64,000 nucleotides of DNA from Jiangella endophytica (GCF_003427025.1 NZ_QVAI01000001.1:186001-250000); one strand, 5' to 3'; shown: positions 1-9,858, counted from the stretch's first letter. Program-made: numbers and translations. The notes: generated from the sequence alone by a model not told the origin.

Positions 1-596
1 ATCTCCAGCCGCTGTGCCACCGAGACGACGTCGCGGACGGTGACGAGATCCTCGATCTCGAGCGCCGACAGCGTGCCGGACACCTCGTCGAGGCGCAGCT
101 TGTAACGCTCGAGCGTGGCCAGCGCCTGGTTGGCACGCGACAGGATCTGCCCGGCGTCCTCGAGCACGTAGCGGATGTCGTCGACGTAGATGGCGACGAT
201 GCGCATGGACTGGCTGACGGAGATGACCGGGAAGCCGGTCTGCTTGGCCACCCGCTCCGCCGTGCGGTGCCGTGTGCCGGACTCCGTCGTCGGGATGGAC
301 GGGTCGGGCACCAGCTGGGTCGCGCACTTGAGGATCTTGGTGCAGTCGCGGTCGACGACGATGGCGCCGTCCATCTTGGCCAGCTCGCGCAGCCGGGTGG
401 CGCTGAACTCGACGTCGAGGCTGAAGCCACCGGTGGACATGGCCTCGATGGTCTTGTCGTATCCGAGGACGACCAAGGCGCCGGTGCGGCCGCGCAGGAT
501 GCGCTCGAGGCCCTCGCGCAGCGCCGTGCCTGGCGCCACCGCTGCCAGAGCCAGGCGCAGTTTCGCGTCGGCGCCGGCTCGATCGATGCCTTGCAC
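1..596 (-). CDS. disA: DNA integrity scanning diadenylate cyclase DisA (3' part missing)
   Basis: DisA condenses two ATP into cyclic di-AMP and scans DNA for branched structures. The minus-strand reading frame runs off the window start, so only the N-terminal DAC domain and the start of the linker are present. Both DAC signature motifs are visible: the DGA motif in [10 protein letters not shown] and the RHR motif in [12 protein letters not shown]. The helical stretch ending at the window edge ([20 protein letters not shown]) is the start of the spine region. I chose the GTG at 596 because no ATG exists in frame upstream and an AGGGG lies just before it; the exact start is uncertain. It lies downstream of radA in the same orientation, the usual actinobacterial arrangement. 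Confidence 0.93.
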   Translation of the reverse strand, partial: MQGIDRAGADAKLRLALAAVAPGTALREGLERILRGRTGALVVLGYDKTIEAMSTGGFSLDVEFSATRLRELAKMDGAIVVDRDCTKILKCATQLVPDPSIPTTESGTRHRTAERVAKQTGFPVISVSQSMRIVAIYVDDIRYVLEDAGQILSRANQALATLERYKLRLDEVSGTLSALEIEDLVTVRDVVSVAQRLE

Positions 597-752
597 GTGA
601 CCCCTGTCGTGACCCGGACGGCTTCTCGTGATGAACAGTGTACGGTCGCGCGTCGCTGCCCCGGAGAGGGACGGCGGACGACGCCGGATAGAACAGTCTA
701 GGGCGTGATGTGCTGGTGCGCGGCGACGATCACGTCAATACCACGCAACGAT

Positions 753-2144
753 TCAGGTCTGCTGGGGCGATTCCGCAGCCAACCCGGCATTGCGGCCGGA
801 CGCGGCCAGCGCCTGCCCGACATCGGCGACCTCGACGACGCGGATGCCGCCGGGCACCGGGCCGGGATCGGCCGGCACCAACGCCGTGGTGAACCCCATG
901 CGTTCGGCCTCGGCCAGCCGCCGGTTGAGCCCGGAGACCCGGCGGATCTCGCCGGCCAGCCCGACCTCGCCGAGCGCGGTGAGCCCGGCCGGCAGCGGCG
1001 TGCCGGACGCCGCGCTGGCGACGGCCAGCAGCAGCGCGAGGTCGGTGGACGGCTCGGACAACTTGGCGCCGCCGACGGTGGAGGTGTAGACGTCGCTGTT
1101 GCTGAGCCGGACCTGCCCGCGGCGCTCGAGCACGGCCAGCACCATGGCGACCCGCGAGGAGTCGAGACCGCTGTTCGCCCGCCGCGGCGTGGCCAGCGCG
1201 GACGTGGCGACCAGCGCCTGCACCTCGCCGAGCAGCGGGCGCCGGCCCTCGAGTGTCACCGTGATGCAGGTGCCCGGGACCGGCGTGGCGTGGCGGGACA
1301 GGAACAACCCGGTGGGGTCGGCCAGCGAGCTGATGCCGGTGTCGGTGAGGTCGAAGCAGCCCACCTCGTCGGCCGGGCCGAACCGGTTCTTCACCGTGCG
1401 CACCATCCGCAGCCGGGAGTGGCGGTCGCCCTCGAAATGCAGCACGACGTCGACCAGGTGCTCGAGGACGCGCGGGCCGGCGATGCTGCCGTCCTTGGTG
1501 ACGTGGCCGACGAGGAGGGTGGCGATGCCGCGGTCCTTGGCCACCCGGATGAGCGACGCGGCCACCTCGCGGACCTGCGTGACGCCGCCGGCCGCGCCGT
1601 CGACGGCTGGGCTGGACACCGTTTGCACGGAGTCGAGGACCAGCAGCGACGGCCGCACCTCGTCGATGTGCCCGAGGACGGCGGACAGGTCGGTCTCGGC
1701 GGCGAGGTAGAGGTGATCGGCGACGGCGCCGGTGCGCTCGGCCCGCAGGCGGACCTGGGCCGTGGACTCTTCACCGGTGACGTAAAGCGCCCGGCCGGCC
1801 TCGTGCGCCCACCGCGCCGTGACGTCGAGCAGCAGCGTGGACTTGCCGACGCCGGGCTCGCCGGCCAGCAGGATGACGGCGCCTTGGACGAGGCCGCCGC
1901 CCAGCGCGCGGTCGAACTCGTCGACGCCGGTGGGCCGGGACCGCGCCGCCTCGAGGGTGACCGAGCCGATGGGCCGGGCCGCCTCGGTGACCGGGCCGGC
2001 GGCCGTGACACCGGCTTTCGCCGCGCCGGCCTGCTCGACCGTGCCCCACGCCTGGCACTCGCCGCACCGGCCGACCCACTTGGCCGTGGTCCAGCCACAC
2101 TCGGAGCACCGGAAGGCCGGAGCCGTCGTCTTCGCCTTCGCCAT
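753..2144 (-). CDS. radA: DNA repair protein RadA
   Basis: RadA (Sms) is a RecA-like ATPase that drives branch migration of recombination intermediates. The 463-aa protein has the expected layout: a four-cysteine zinc finger (C13, C16, C27, C30), Walker A GEPGVGKST at residues 95-103, the RadA-specific KNRFG motif, and a C-terminal Lon-protease-like domain. The frame stays open upstream to 2891, but the ATG at 2144 gives MAKAKTTAPAFRCSECG, which places the zinc finger at the N-terminus as in the family. It is followed in the same direction by disA after a gap of about 156 bp that probably carries the disA promoter. Confidence 0.96.
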   Translation of the reverse strand: MAKAKTTAPAFRCSECGWTTAKWVGRCGECQAWGTVEQAGAAKAGVTAAGPVTEAARPIGSVTLEAARSRPTGVDEFDRALGGGLVQGAVILLAGEPGVGKSTLLLDVTARWAHEAGRALYVTGEESTAQVRLRAERTGAVADHLYLAAETDLSAVLGHIDEVRPSLLVLDSVQTVSSPAVDGAAGGVTQVREVAASLIRVAKDRGIATLLVGHVTKDGSIAGPRVLEHLVDVVLHFEGDRHSRLRMVRTVKNRFGPADEVGCFDLTDTGISSLADPTGLFLSRHATPVPGTCITVTLEGRRPLLGEVQALVATSALATPRRANSGLDSSRVAMVLAVLERRGQVRLSNSDVYTSTVGGAKLSEPSTDLALLLAVASAASGTPLPAGLTALGEVGLAGEIRRVSGLNRRLAEAERMGFTTALVPADPGPVPGGIRVVEVADVGQALAASGRNAGLAAESPQQT

Positions 2145-2179
2145 GTCCAGAACGGTAGACGGCCGCACCGACAGCGGCG

Positions 2180-2884
2180 TCAGAACCGGTGCCAGAACAG
2201 GTTGACCGCGTAGTCGACGGAACTGCCGGCGTGCTCGGCGAGGATCGCGTCGGCGTTCTCGGGATCGAACTCGATGCGGACGACGGCCTCGAAGGCGGCG
2301 CGGTCGGGCAGCTCCCAACGCATCGTCAGCGGCTCGCGGTGCCATCCCTGCCGGGCCCAGAAGCGCTCCACCGCCTGGGCGTCGTACCGCGGCAGCGCGG
2401 TGCGGAACCAGCGGCCGAACGTCGACCGGGTGGCGTCGTTGTCGATGACGAACGCGGTGCCCCCGTGCCGCACGACGCGGGCCAGCTCGGCCAGCCCCGG
2501 CTCGCAGCCCGGCCCGAAGAAGTAGGCCCAGCGGGCATGCACGACGTCGACCGACGCCGGCGGGAGCGGCAGCTGCTGCGCCTTGCCCCGCTGGACGGTG
2601 ATGCGCGAGCGGACCGGGGCCGGCAACGCCGCGACCCGCTGCCGTGCGCGGCGGACCAGTGGCGGGTGCGGTTCCACGCCGACGACGCGGCGGGCCGACG
2701 CGGCGAACCGCGGCAGGTGGAACCCGGCGCCGCAGCCGACGTCGAGTACGTCGAGCCCGGCCCAGTCGTGCAGCCGCAGCATGGCGGCCTCGATGACACC
2801 GCCGGGATCGACGCCGTGGTTCTCGATCTCGTAGACGTCGGGATGGTGCCAGATGTTCGGACTCGGGATCACGTCGCGGTGCAC
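2180..2884 (-). CDS. Class I SAM-dependent methyltransferase
   Basis: This is a 234-aa protein with the SAM-binding motif I (VLDVGCGAGFHL, about residues 45-56) and a downstream acidic post-motif (VVGVEPH), typical of methyltransferase domain 11/25 proteins. The substrate cannot be read from the sequence. A GTG start at 2884 gives a full-length domain. It lies 35 bp upstream of radA in the same direction and may be co-transcribed with it. No membrane segment or signal peptide is visible. Confidence 0.85.
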   Translation of the reverse strand: MHRDVIPSPNIWHHPDVYEIENHGVDPGGVIEAAMLRLHDWAGLDVLDVGCGAGFHLPRFAASARRVVGVEPHPPLVRRARQRVAALPAPVRSRITVQRGKAQQLPLPPASVDVVHARWAYFFGPGCEPGLAELARVVRHGGTAFVIDNDATRSTFGRWFRTALPRYDAQAVERFWARQGWHREPLTMRWELPDRAAFEAVVRIEFDPENADAILAEHAGSSVDYAVNLFWHRF

Positions 2885-3086
2885 AGACCAATCATTGCAG
2901 ACGCTATTGCCGAATTCGGACAGAAAGGGTTTACGGAATCGGTGTCACCGGTATGTCACCTAGAAGATTGACCTTTTGTAGAGTACCTTGACACCTCTGG
3001 TCAGGGGGTTGAATGTACTCCCTGGCGGGCACCCAGAAAACAGGTTGCCTGGTAAACACCTTTCGAATGATTTGAGGAGAATTGTG

Positions 3087-4538
3087 TTGAAGACAGTGCT
3101 GCGTGGCGCCGTTGTGGCCGGCGCTGCGCTCGCCGCCTGTTTCGCTCTGAGCGTTCCGGCGGCCACGGCCGAGGAGGGTAAGGGGGTTGAGCTCCCCAAT
3201 GAGATCACCAGCGTCGAAGAGGCCGACGGCCTGCTCGACACCCTCGGTCTCGGTGACATCGAGGTCGGCAACAGCCTGTGCGCACTGCCCTGGCTGTGGC
3301 AGGGCCCGTTCAACATCTTCGTCGGTGGCCAGGAGGCCTTCTACGAGGCCTGCAACGGCAACACCGGCATCGCCATCGGCGATGGCATCAATGTCCTGAA
3401 CAACGGTGCCGACTCGTACGGCGACGGCATCAACGTCCTCAACAACGCCTGCGCGGCGCCCTGGCTCTGGCAGGGTCCGGCCAACGGTGGCGTCGAGGAC
3501 CAGTCCGCCTACTACGTGGTCTGCAACACCGAGGAGACCACCTACGGCGACGGCATCAACGTGCTCAACGGCGCCTGCGCCCTCCCGTGGCTCTGGCAGG
3601 GCCCGGCGAACGTGTTCGTCGAGGGCCAGGAGGCCACGTACGTCGCCTGCAACAGTGACGGCACCACTTACGGTGACGGCCTCAACGTGGGCAACAACGT
3701 CTGCGCGCTGCCGTGGCTGTGGCAGGGCCCGGTCAACGGGTTCAACGACGGCCAGTCCGCGCACTACGCCGCCTGCAACAACGACGGCACGCTGACCGGC
3801 GACGGCGTCGCTCTGCTGAACAACGCCTGCGCCGCGCCGTGGCTGTGGCAGGGTCCGATCAACACGATGCTGGGCGAGCAGTCGGCCCACTACACCGCCT
3901 GCAGCGGTGCGGACGCTCCGTCGACGGACCTGCTCAGCAGCCTCCTCGCCAGCGATGGCGGCGGCAGCCTCGACATCCTCAACGACGCGTGCGCCGCGCC
4001 GTGGCTGTGGCAGGGCCCGCTGAACGCCCTGATCGGCAGCCAGGAGGCCTACTACCAGGCCTGCGACCAGCGCGCCGAGGCGGAGACCGAGGTCGACGGC
4101 ACTGAGGTCGACGGCACTGAGGTCGACGGGACCGAGGTCGACGGGACCGAGGTCGACGGGACCGAGGTCGACGGGACCGAGGTCGACGGCACTGAGGTCG
4201 ACGGCACTGAGGTCGACGGCACTGAGGTCGACGGCACTGAGGTCGACGGCACTGAGGTCGACGGCACTGAGGTCGACGGCACCGAGGTCGACGGCACCGA
4301 GGTCGACGGCACTGAGGTCGACGGCACCGAGGTCGACGGCACCGAGGTCGACGGCACCGAGGTCGACGGCACCGAGACCGACGGCACCGAGACCGACGGC
4401 GCGGCCGACGGTTCGGGCGACGGCGAGATGCTGCCGGACACCGGCACGTCGAGCCAGCTGCTGTTCGTCGGCGCCGGCCTGCTGCTCGCCGGTGCGGCCG
4501 CCGCGTTCGCGGTGAACCGCCGCCAGGTCCAGCAGTAA
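3087..4538 (+). CDS. LPXTG-anchored secreted protein with six Trp/Cys repeats and a TEVDG stalk
   Basis: This 483-aa protein is built for the cell wall. A Sec signal peptide ([16 protein letters not shown], cleavage near ATA/EE) is followed by six copies of a module of about 45 residues with the core C-A-x-PWLWQGPxN and a second Cys about 24 residues later (YxxACN). Then come 19 TEVDG and 2 TETDG pentapeptides, an LPDTG sortase motif, a hydrophobic segment and the basic tail NRRQVQQ. I chose the TTG at 3087, behind AGGAGA, because it aligns with the GTG start of the paralogue at 8450-8935 (attctgGTGAAG versus attgtgTTGAAG). A GTG lies one codon earlier. The repeat module matches no family I can name; it is not a chaplin. 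Function is unknown; adhesion or a surface layer is only a guess. Confidence 0.85.
   Translation: MKTVLRGAVVAGAALAACFALSVPAATAEEGKGVELPNEITSVEEADGLLDTLGLGDIEVGNSLCALPWLWQGPFNIFVGGQEAFYEACNGNTGIAIGDGINVLNNGADSYGDGINVLNNACAAPWLWQGPANGGVEDQSAYYVVCNTEETTYGDGINVLNGACALPWLWQGPANVFVEGQEATYVACNSDGTTYGDGLNVGNNVCALPWLWQGPVNGFNDGQSAHYAACNNDGTLTGDGVALLNNACAAPWLWQGPINTMLGEQSAHYTACSGADAPSTDLLSSLLASDGGGSLDILNDACAAPWLWQGPLNALIGSQEAYYQACDQRAEAETEVDGTEVDGTEVDGTEVDGTEVDGTEVDGTEVDGTEVDGTEVDGTEVDGTEVDGTEVDGTEVDGTEVDGTEVDGTEVDGTEVDGTEVDGTEVDGTETDGTETDGAADGSGDGEMLPDTGTSSQLLFVGAGLLLAGAAAAFAVNRRQVQQ
4086..4400 (+). repeat. 21 tandem 15-bp units encoding [10 protein letters not shown]
   Basis: The unit is acYgaggtcgacggS, with nineteen copies encoding TEVDG and two encoding TETDG. 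All remain in frame inside the LPXTG protein and form an acidic spacer between the repeat modules and the LPDTG anchor. Near-identity between adjacent units makes copy-number change by slippage likely; any change of whole units would keep the frame. Confidence 0.95.
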
Positions 4539-4554
4539 CCAGCAACTCCCCTGC

Positions 4555-4598
4555 AGAGGCCGCCGGCCCGGACGACGACGTCCGGCCCGGCGGCCTCT
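4555..4598 (+). terminator. Strong GC hairpin after the LPXTG gene
   Basis: The arms AGAGGCCGCCGG and CCCGGCGGCCTCT pair around an inner hairpin, and the sequence cgctgttt follows. It lies 17 bp past the stop codon at 4538, as expected for an intrinsic terminator. Confidence 0.7.
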
Positions 4599-4685
4599 CG
4601 CTGTTTCCGGGTCCGCCGCGGGCGTGCGCGACCGTCGCCTCGCCACGGCCGAGGCCCGGGCGACGAACCCGAGCCGCGCCGGAGG

Positions 4686-5438
4686 TCAGTCGGCGGAGTG
4701 CGCCGCGGTCGCCGGGTGCACCAGCAGCGGCAGCTGGGCGGCGAGGAACGCCTCGCAGTGCTCGGCCAGCTGCTCGTACGCCTTGTCGCCGAGGAGGGCC
4801 CGCAGCTCCGGCTCGTTCGACCGATACACCGGCTCCTGCCCGACGTGCGCCTCCGTGGCCGTCGTGCAGTACCAGTTCATGTCGTGGCCACCGGCGCCCC
4901 AGCCGGCGCGGTCGTACTCGCCGATGGTGATCTCGAGGTACGTCGTGCCGTCCGGCCGCTCGGCCTCGCGGTAGGCCCGCCGGATCGGCAGCTGCCAGCA
5001 GACATCGGGCTTGGTCTCGAGCGGGTGCTGGTCGTTGGCCAGTGCGTACGCGTGCAGCGCGCAGCCCGCGCCGCCGGCGAACCCGGGCCGGTTCAGGAAC
5101 ACGCACGCGCCGTCGACGACGCGCGTCTTGCGCTCGCCCTCGTCGTCGGTCTCGACGATGCCGCCCCGCAGGCCCTCGTCGCGCAGCTGCCAGACCTCCG
5201 GGCCGAGTGCGTTCGCGTAGCCGCGCACCCGCTTCTCGTCGTCCTCATCGGAGAAGTGGGCGCCGTGCGTGCAGCAGCCGTCGTCGGGGCGGTCGGCATA
5301 GATGCCCGGACAGCCCTGCCCGAAGATGCACGTCCAGCGGGAGGTGAGCCAGGTCAGGTCGCAGCGCAACACCTGTCCGTCGTCGGACGGATCGGTGAAT
5401 TCCACCCAGGCTCGCGCTCCGTGTGTCCGCAACTCCAC
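4686..5438 (-). CDS. Conserved cysteine-rich protein of unknown function
   Basis: This protein of about 250 aa is rich in cysteines that look metal-binding: [40 protein letters not shown] and DVCWQLP. The spacing recalls Cys cluster proteins such as YkgJ/DUF3109, but I cannot assign the family firmly. The frame is open far upstream on the opposite strand of ppx, so the start must be near 5438 (GTG). That leaves about 21 bp to the divergent ppx start, so both may be leaderless. No signal peptide is visible. Confidence 0.65.
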   Translation of the reverse strand: MELRTHGARAWVEFTDPSDDGQVLRCDLTWLTSRWTCIFGQGCPGIYADRPDDGCCTHGAHFSDEDDEKRVRGYANALGPEVWQLRDEGLRGGIVETDDEGERKTRVVDGACVFLNRPGFAGGAGCALHAYALANDQHPLETKPDVCWQLPIRRAYREAERPDGTTYLEITIGEYDRAGWGAGGHDMNWYCTTATEAHVGQEPVYRSNEPELRALLGDKAYEQLAEHCEAFLAAQLPLLVHPATAAHSAD

Positions 5439-5459
5439 CCCACGAGTATCGTCGCTTTC

Positions 5460-6419
5460 GTGCGCATGGGTGTGCTCGACGTCGGTTCCAACACCGTTCA
5501 TCTGCTGTTGGTCGACGCGCACCGTGGTGCGCGTCCGCTGCCGGCGTACAAGCAGAAGACCGATCTGAGGCTGGTCGAACTGCTCGACGACTCCGGATCC
5601 ATCAGCAAGGAAGGCGCCCAGCGGCTGGTGCGGAGCTGCCGCGAGGCGGTCGTGGCGGCCGAGGACAAGGGCGCCACGTCCATGCTGGCGTTCGCCACGT
5701 CGGCGCTGCGCGAGGCCGTCAACGGCACCGCCGTCCTCGACCGCGTGCGCGAGGAAGCCGGCGTCGACCTGCAGATCCTCTCCGGCGAGGACGAGGCCCG
5801 GCTGACCTTCCTGGCGGTGCGACGCTGGTACGGCTGGTCGGCGGGCCACCTGCTCAGCCTCGACATAGGAGGCGGCTCGCTGGAGCTGGCCGCCGGCGGC
5901 GACGAGGACCCCGACGTGGCGGTGTCGCTGCCGCTCGGCGCGGCGCGGCTGACCCGGGCGTGGTTCACGGCCGACCCCCCGTCGAAGGACGAGGTACGGG
6001 CGCTGCGGCGGCACGTGCGGGCCGAGATCGCGTCGATCATCGGCAGCGTCAACCGGTACGGCACGCCCGACCGTGCGGTCGCGTCCAGCAAGACCTTCCG
6101 GTCGCTGGCCCGGGTCGCAGGCGCCGCGCCGTCGGGTGAGGGCCCCTACGTCCGGCGCACGCTCAGCCGCTCCGACGTGCAGGATCTGGTGAAGAAACTG
6201 GCGTCCATGACGGCCGCCGAACGGGCCAAGCTGCCCGGCGTCTCGTCCGGCCGGGCGGGTCAGCTGCTGGCCGGCGCCATCGTCGCCGACGCCGCCATCG
6301 ACCTGTTCGAGGTCGACGAGATCGACGTCTGCCCGTGGGCGTTGCGCGAGGGCGTCATCCTGCGCCGGCTGGACCAGATCGAGGGAAGTGGGTTCGGCGA
6401 AACGGACGAATCGGGTTAG
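5460..6419 (+). CDS. ppx: Exopolyphosphatase / pppGpp phosphohydrolase (Ppx/GppA)
   Basis: This 319-aa enzyme is expected to hydrolyse polyphosphate or (p)ppGpp. It has the ASKHA-fold motifs [14 protein letters not shown] (N-terminal phosphate loop), [15 protein letters not shown] and [12 protein letters not shown]. It is the short one-module actinobacterial form, like Ppx1 (Rv0496). The GTG at 5460 gives [11 protein letters not shown], matching the family start; a longer open frame upstream is the shadow of the divergent neighbour. Confidence 0.9.
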   Translation: MRMGVLDVGSNTVHLLLVDAHRGARPLPAYKQKTDLRLVELLDDSGSISKEGAQRLVRSCREAVVAAEDKGATSMLAFATSALREAVNGTAVLDRVREEAGVDLQILSGEDEARLTFLAVRRWYGWSAGHLLSLDIGGGSLELAAGGDEDPDVAVSLPLGAARLTRAWFTADPPSKDEVRALRRHVRAEIASIIGSVNRYGTPDRAVASSKTFRSLARVAGAAPSGEGPYVRRTLSRSDVQDLVKKLASMTAAERAKLPGVSSGRAGQLLAGAIVADAAIDLFEVDEIDVCPWALREGVILRRLDQIEGSGFGETDESG

Positions 6420-6468
6420 AGTCGTCTGGCCGTTACCGCCTCGTGATCTTTTCGGAGGACCGCCGCTC

Positions 6469-7272
6469 GTGTCCCATGCTCGCCACAAGCGGCGCCGTCC
6501 TGGTCGTCTTCGCCATCTCGTCCTGCCCGTCGCGGGTGCGGGTGCGGCCGCCGGAGCCGCCGTCGGCGCGACGATGTTCTCCTCCGCCCCTGCCCCGACG
6601 GCCGCCGTCGCGTCCGTCTCGCCGGTCCCGTCCGACGTCGAGGCGCTGCGTGAGGAGGCCGCGTCCGGCACGGCCCGCGGTGACAACGGCGCTCCTGCCC
6701 CGCTGGCCGGCAGCGGCACGCCGTCGCCCGCCCCGTCTCCTTCGGTGACCGCCGCGCCGACGCCCGCGCCGACGGCCACTGTCCCCGCTCCCGCGGCGAC
6801 CCCCGCACCCACACCGACGCCGACCGGCTTCCCGCCGGTGGACGGCTGCGACGCCATCATCCCCGGCGACGACGTCGGCAACGGCGAACTCGGCGACGAG
6901 CACCTGTGTGGTATCGGCAGCGGCCAGCAGTTGCGTCCCGACGCCGCAGCCTCGTTCGTCGCGCTGGACGCGTTCTACCGGGCCGAGACCGGCGAGGGCC
7001 TGATCGCGTGCGTCACCGACTCGTACCGCAGCTACGAGGCCCAGGTCGACGTCGCCGACCGCAAGCCGGGCCTGGCCGCCGAGCCCGGCACGAGCGAGCA
7101 CGGCTGGGGCCTGGCGGTCGACATCGGCTGCGGCGCCAACTCCTTCGACGGGCGGCTCTACGCCTGGCTCGACGACAACGCCGGCGACTTCGGCTGGGAC
7201 AACCCCGAATGGGCCCGGCCCGGCGGCAGCACGCCCGAGCCCTGGCACTGGGAGTTCGCGCCGGAGTCCTGA
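6469..7272 (+). CDS. Secreted M15 (VanY-type) D-alanyl-D-alanine carboxypeptidase
   Basis: This 267-aa protein has an N-terminal basic stretch and a hydrophobic segment (signal or anchor, about residues 15-38), then a linker of about 60 residues rich in Pro, Thr and Ala. The C-terminal peptidase domain has the zinc motifs [12 protein letters not shown] (His and Asp ligands) and EPWHWEF (third ligand), plus SYRSYEAQ near the active site. It should trim peptidoglycan stem peptides outside the membrane. The GTG at 6469 is preceded by GGAGGA nine bases upstream, which decides the start. Confidence 0.88.
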   Translation: MSHARHKRRRPGRLRHLVLPVAGAGAAAGAAVGATMFSSAPAPTAAVASVSPVPSDVEALREEAASGTARGDNGAPAPLAGSGTPSPAPSPSVTAAPTPAPTATVPAPAATPAPTPTPTGFPPVDGCDAIIPGDDVGNGELGDEHLCGIGSGQQLRPDAAASFVALDAFYRAETGEGLIACVTDSYRSYEAQVDVADRKPGLAAEPGTSEHGWGLAVDIGCGANSFDGRLYAWLDDNAGDFGWDNPEWARPGGSTPEPWHWEFAPES

Positions 7273-7319
7273 CCCTGGGCCGGCGCCGCCGACCGGCCCG
7301 GCCGCTTACCCTTGGGAGC

Positions 7320-8219
7320 GTGTCCGAACTGCGCCAGAGTGCCTCCGGGGTGCTGCGCGTCCCCGAAGCGCCCGTGGGACTGTCCACGGCGGCCACGTAC
7401 CCGCAAGGGGCGGCGACGGCGTTCGAGATGGCCGCGTCGCTCGGCTACGACGGCGTCGAGGTGATGGTCTGGACCGACCCGGTCAGTCAGGACATCGATC
7501 AGATCGAGCAGCTCTCCGAGCGCTACGGCATGCCGGTGCTGTCCGTGCACGCGCCCTGCCTGCTGATCACGCAGCGGGTGTGGTCGCCCGATCCGACGGT
7601 CCGGCTGACGAAGTCGCTCGAGGCGGCCCGGCGGCTGGGCGCGTCGACCGTCGTGGTGCATCCGCCGTTCCGGTGGCAGCGCGAGTACGCCCGCGGGTTC
7701 GTCGAGCTGGTCGACCGGCTGGAGGACGAGTTCGGCATCGCCGTCGCGGTCGAGAACATGTACCCGTGGCGGGCCGCCGGCCGGGAGGTGGCCGCCTACG
7801 CGCCCGACTGGGATCCCACCGACGAGACGTACGAGCACATCACGCTGGACCTCTCGCACGCGGCCGTCGCCGGGCAGGACTCCCTGGTGCTGTCCGAGGC
7901 CATCGGCAACCGGCTGGCGCACGTGCACATGACCGACGGCACCGGGTCGGCGCGCGACGAGCACCTGATCCCCGGCCGTGGCAATCAGCCCTGCTCGGCG
8001 GTGCTGGAGCGGCTGGCTCGCATCGAGTGGTCCGGGTCGGTGATCCTCGAGGTGAGCACCCGGCGGGCGCGCAACACGGCCGAACGCGAGTCCGACCTCG
8101 CCGAGGCGCTGGCCTTCACCCGCCTGAACCTCGCCGCCTCCGTCGAGACGGCGTTCGCGGTGGGCGCCGACGGCACGGCCGAGTTGGTCGCCCGCGGCGG
8201 GGGAAACGAACTGCACTGA
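7320..8219 (+). CDS. Sugar phosphate isomerase/epimerase-like TIM-barrel protein
   Basis: This 299-aa protein belongs to the xylose-isomerase-like TIM-barrel superfamily: YDGVEVMVW near the N-terminus, [16 protein letters not shown] with the conserved Glu, [10 protein letters not shown] and LAHVHMTDG. These carry the metal-binding Glu, Asp and His positions of AP endonuclease 2-type barrels. Orthologues sit next to ppx and proC across actinobacteria (Rv0498 position); their substrate is not known to me. The GTG at 7320 yields [15 protein letters not shown]. Confidence 0.82.
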   Translation: MSELRQSASGVLRVPEAPVGLSTAATYPQGAATAFEMAASLGYDGVEVMVWTDPVSQDIDQIEQLSERYGMPVLSVHAPCLLITQRVWSPDPTVRLTKSLEAARRLGASTVVVHPPFRWQREYARGFVELVDRLEDEFGIAVAVENMYPWRAAGREVAAYAPDWDPTDETYEHITLDLSHAAVAGQDSLVLSEAIGNRLAHVHMTDGTGSARDEHLIPGRGNQPCSAVLERLARIEWSGSVILEVSTRRARNTAERESDLAEALAFTRLNLAASVETAFAVGADGTAELVARGGGNELH

Positions 8220-8243
8220 CCCGCGCGACAGTGGGGCGGCTCG

Positions 8244-8300
8244 TCCATGATCATCAATGATCCAACCACCTATGGGGGTTGGATCATTGATGATCATGGA
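8244..8300. repeat. Perfect 24-bp inverted repeat between convergent genes
   Basis: Arms 8244-8267 and 8277-8300 are perfectly complementary, with a 9-nt loop. The arms contain TGATCATCAATGATC. It lies between the plus-strand gene ending at 8219 and the minus-strand gene ending at 8450. No T-run follows, so it may act as a bidirectional terminator, an RNA-stabilising end or a REP-like element. Confidence 0.9.
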
Positions 8301-8449
8301 ACGGAAGGGCCAGTGCAACGAGCGCACGAGACGACGAAAGGCGCCGAGGGCGAGGCCCTCGACGCGAGTCGCGATGCTGAACCGAGCAGCACGGGGGAGA
8401 TTGCCGCAGGAGAATCTGGCAATCTCCGTCCCGTGCCCTCGGCTCAGAG

Positions 8450-8935
8450 TCAGCCCTGCGGCAGCAGCTGCGTGCCCTCGGGGAGCAGCTCGAGCAGCTC
8501 GGTCTCGGTGAGGTCCTCGGGAGCGACACCCTCGGGCAGCAGGCTCTCCAGCTGCGCCTGGACGTCGGCCGGGATCTCCTCGGAGCCGTTGCACGCCGCG
8601 TAGTCGCCGGCCTGGCTGCCCAGCAGCACGTTGAACGGGCCCTGCCAGAACCAAGGCAGGATGCAGGCGTTGTCGCCGATGCTGCTGCCCTCGGTGTCCT
8701 CGGCCGCGCCGTTACAGGCCGAGTACGAGCCGTACTGGTCCTCGACCCCGAGGTTGACGGGGCCCTGCCAGAACCAGGGCAGGATGCAGGCGTTGTTCAG
8801 GATGTCGATCTCGGGCAGAGCGTCGACACCCGGAACCTCGGGAACCTCGGGGACCGCGGTGGCCGTGGCCCCGATGCCCATGGAGGCTGCGAACGCCACA
8901 CCAGCGACGAGGGCGCCGCGCAGTACGTTCTTCAC
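8450..8935 (-). CDS. Secreted protein with two Trp/Cys repeats, paralogue of the LPXTG protein
   Basis: This 161-aa protein has a signal peptide (KNVLRGALVAGVAFAASMG, cleavage near ATA/VPE) nearly identical to that of the protein at 3087-4538. It carries two copies of the same module, NNACILPWFWQGPVN and DNACILPWFWQGPFN, each ending SACNG or AACNG. It lacks the pentapeptide stalk and LPXTG anchor and ends in an acidic tail rich in Leu and Glu, so it is probably released or bound non-covalently. The GTG at 8935 has AAGGAG upstream and aligns with the paralogue's start. Function is unknown. Confidence 0.8.
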   Translation of the reverse strand: MKNVLRGALVAGVAFAASMGIGATATAVPEVPEVPGVDALPEIDILNNACILPWFWQGPVNLGVEDQYGSYSACNGAAEDTEGSSIGDNACILPWFWQGPFNVLLGSQAGDYAACNGSEEIPADVQAQLESLLPEGVAPEDLTETELLELLPEGTQLLPQG

Positions 8936-9243
8936 CAGAATACTCCTTGAATGATCACGCGTTGTCTTGCGGTCGGTTGGTGCTTTGATGCGCATCAGCA
9001 CGAAAGCTTTGACTGGCGGGCGAGCTATGTCAAGCGTGTTGTCGGAGAGTCACCCGATTGGTGTGACTGTCCGTCACACACCCCTCCTGTACAGGTGTTT
9101 CATGGCGCTGACGGCCTATATCGTCCGAGTTATCGCCACTTCTCGTACATCGCCGCAAGAATGCGACAACTAGGCACATGTCAGATGTGTGGTGAGGTCG
9201 GCGGCGGGCGCCGCGCGCGGCTGGCGGATAGGATGCCGGAATT
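8936..9243. promoter_or_regulatory. Divergent intergenic region with two palindromes
   Basis: No gene is supported here. It separates the minus-strand repeat protein from the plus-strand TetR gene and is more AT-rich than its flanks. It contains the 12-bp palindrome TGATGCGCATCA (8986-8997) and GTGTGAC-tgtcc-GTCACAC (9061-9079), both candidate operators. Confidence 0.45.
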
Positions 9244-9858
9244 GTGGGAAAGGTGCTGAGGGGGCGGTCCGGCCGGCGTCGCGGCGCGCCGGACACCAAG
9301 GGCGAGATTCTGGCCGCCGCGCGCGACGTGTTCGGCGAGCGCGGCTACGACGGCGCCAGCGTGCGCGCCATCGCGGCCGCCGCGGGCGTCGACCCCGCGC
9401 TGGTCCACCACTACTTCGGGACCAAGGAGAAGCTCTTCCTGGCCGCGATGGAGATCCCGTTCGACCCCGCGATCATCGCCGACGCGATCGCCGCGGGATC
9501 CAGCGGCGCCGGCATCGGGGAGCGGGCCATCCGCACCTTTCTCGGCGTCTGGGGCCAGCCGTCCGGGCGGGCCCCGATGCTCGCGCTGCTCCGCTCGGCC
9601 ATGCAGCACGAGACCGCGGCCCGGCTGCTGCGCCAGTTCGTCACCAGGGCCATCCTCGGCCGCGTGCTCGTCGCCTTCGAGGGCGTGCCCGACGGCGCGC
9701 TGCGCGCCGAGGCGATGGTGTCGCACCTCATCGGGCTCGCGATCATCCGCTACGTGGTGAAGCTGGAGCCCATCGCGTCGGTGTCGGACGAGGAGCTGAT
9801 CCGGCTGGTCGCGCCGGTGCTCCAGCGGTATTACGACGACGCCGTCGAGCAGTCCTGA
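9244..9858 (+). CDS. TetR family transcriptional regulator
   Basis: This 204-aa protein has an N-terminal TetR HTH (TKGEILAAARDVFGERGYDG, then ASVRAIAAAAGVDPALVHHY and FGTKEKLF, about residues 18-62) and an all-helical ligand domain. It lies 74 bp upstream of an ABC exporter in the same direction, and a perfect palindrome overlaps the exporter's start, so it probably represses that operon and perhaps itself. The inducer is unknown. The GTG at 9244 is the first start in frame. Confidence 0.9.
   Translation: MGKVLRGRSGRRRGAPDTKGEILAAARDVFGERGYDGASVRAIAAAAGVDPALVHHYFGTKEKLFLAAMEIPFDPAIIADAIAAGSSGAGIGERAIRTFLGVWGQPSGRAPMLALLRSAMQHETAARLLRQFVTRAILGRVLVAFEGVPDGALRAEAMVSHLIGLAIIRYVVKLEPIASVSDEELIRLVAPVLQRYYDDAVEQS

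Noticed and set aside
3087-4538. Chaplin or rodlin assignment for the Trp/Cys repeat proteins
   Set aside because: Chaplin domains have a different pattern and lack the PWLWQGP core; similarity is limited to secretion, paired cysteines and sortase anchoring.
6420-6468. A c-di-AMP (ydaO-type) riboswitch upstream of the cell-wall peptidase, suggested by nearby disA
   Set aside because: The interval of about 50 bp is too short, and no ydaO-type conserved core was seen.
4686-6881. A 731-aa minus-strand open frame across ppx and the VanY gene
   Set aside because: Only its C-terminal ~250 residues look like a protein; the rest is the antisense of ppx and the carboxypeptidase gene and has the composition of a GC-rich shadow frame.
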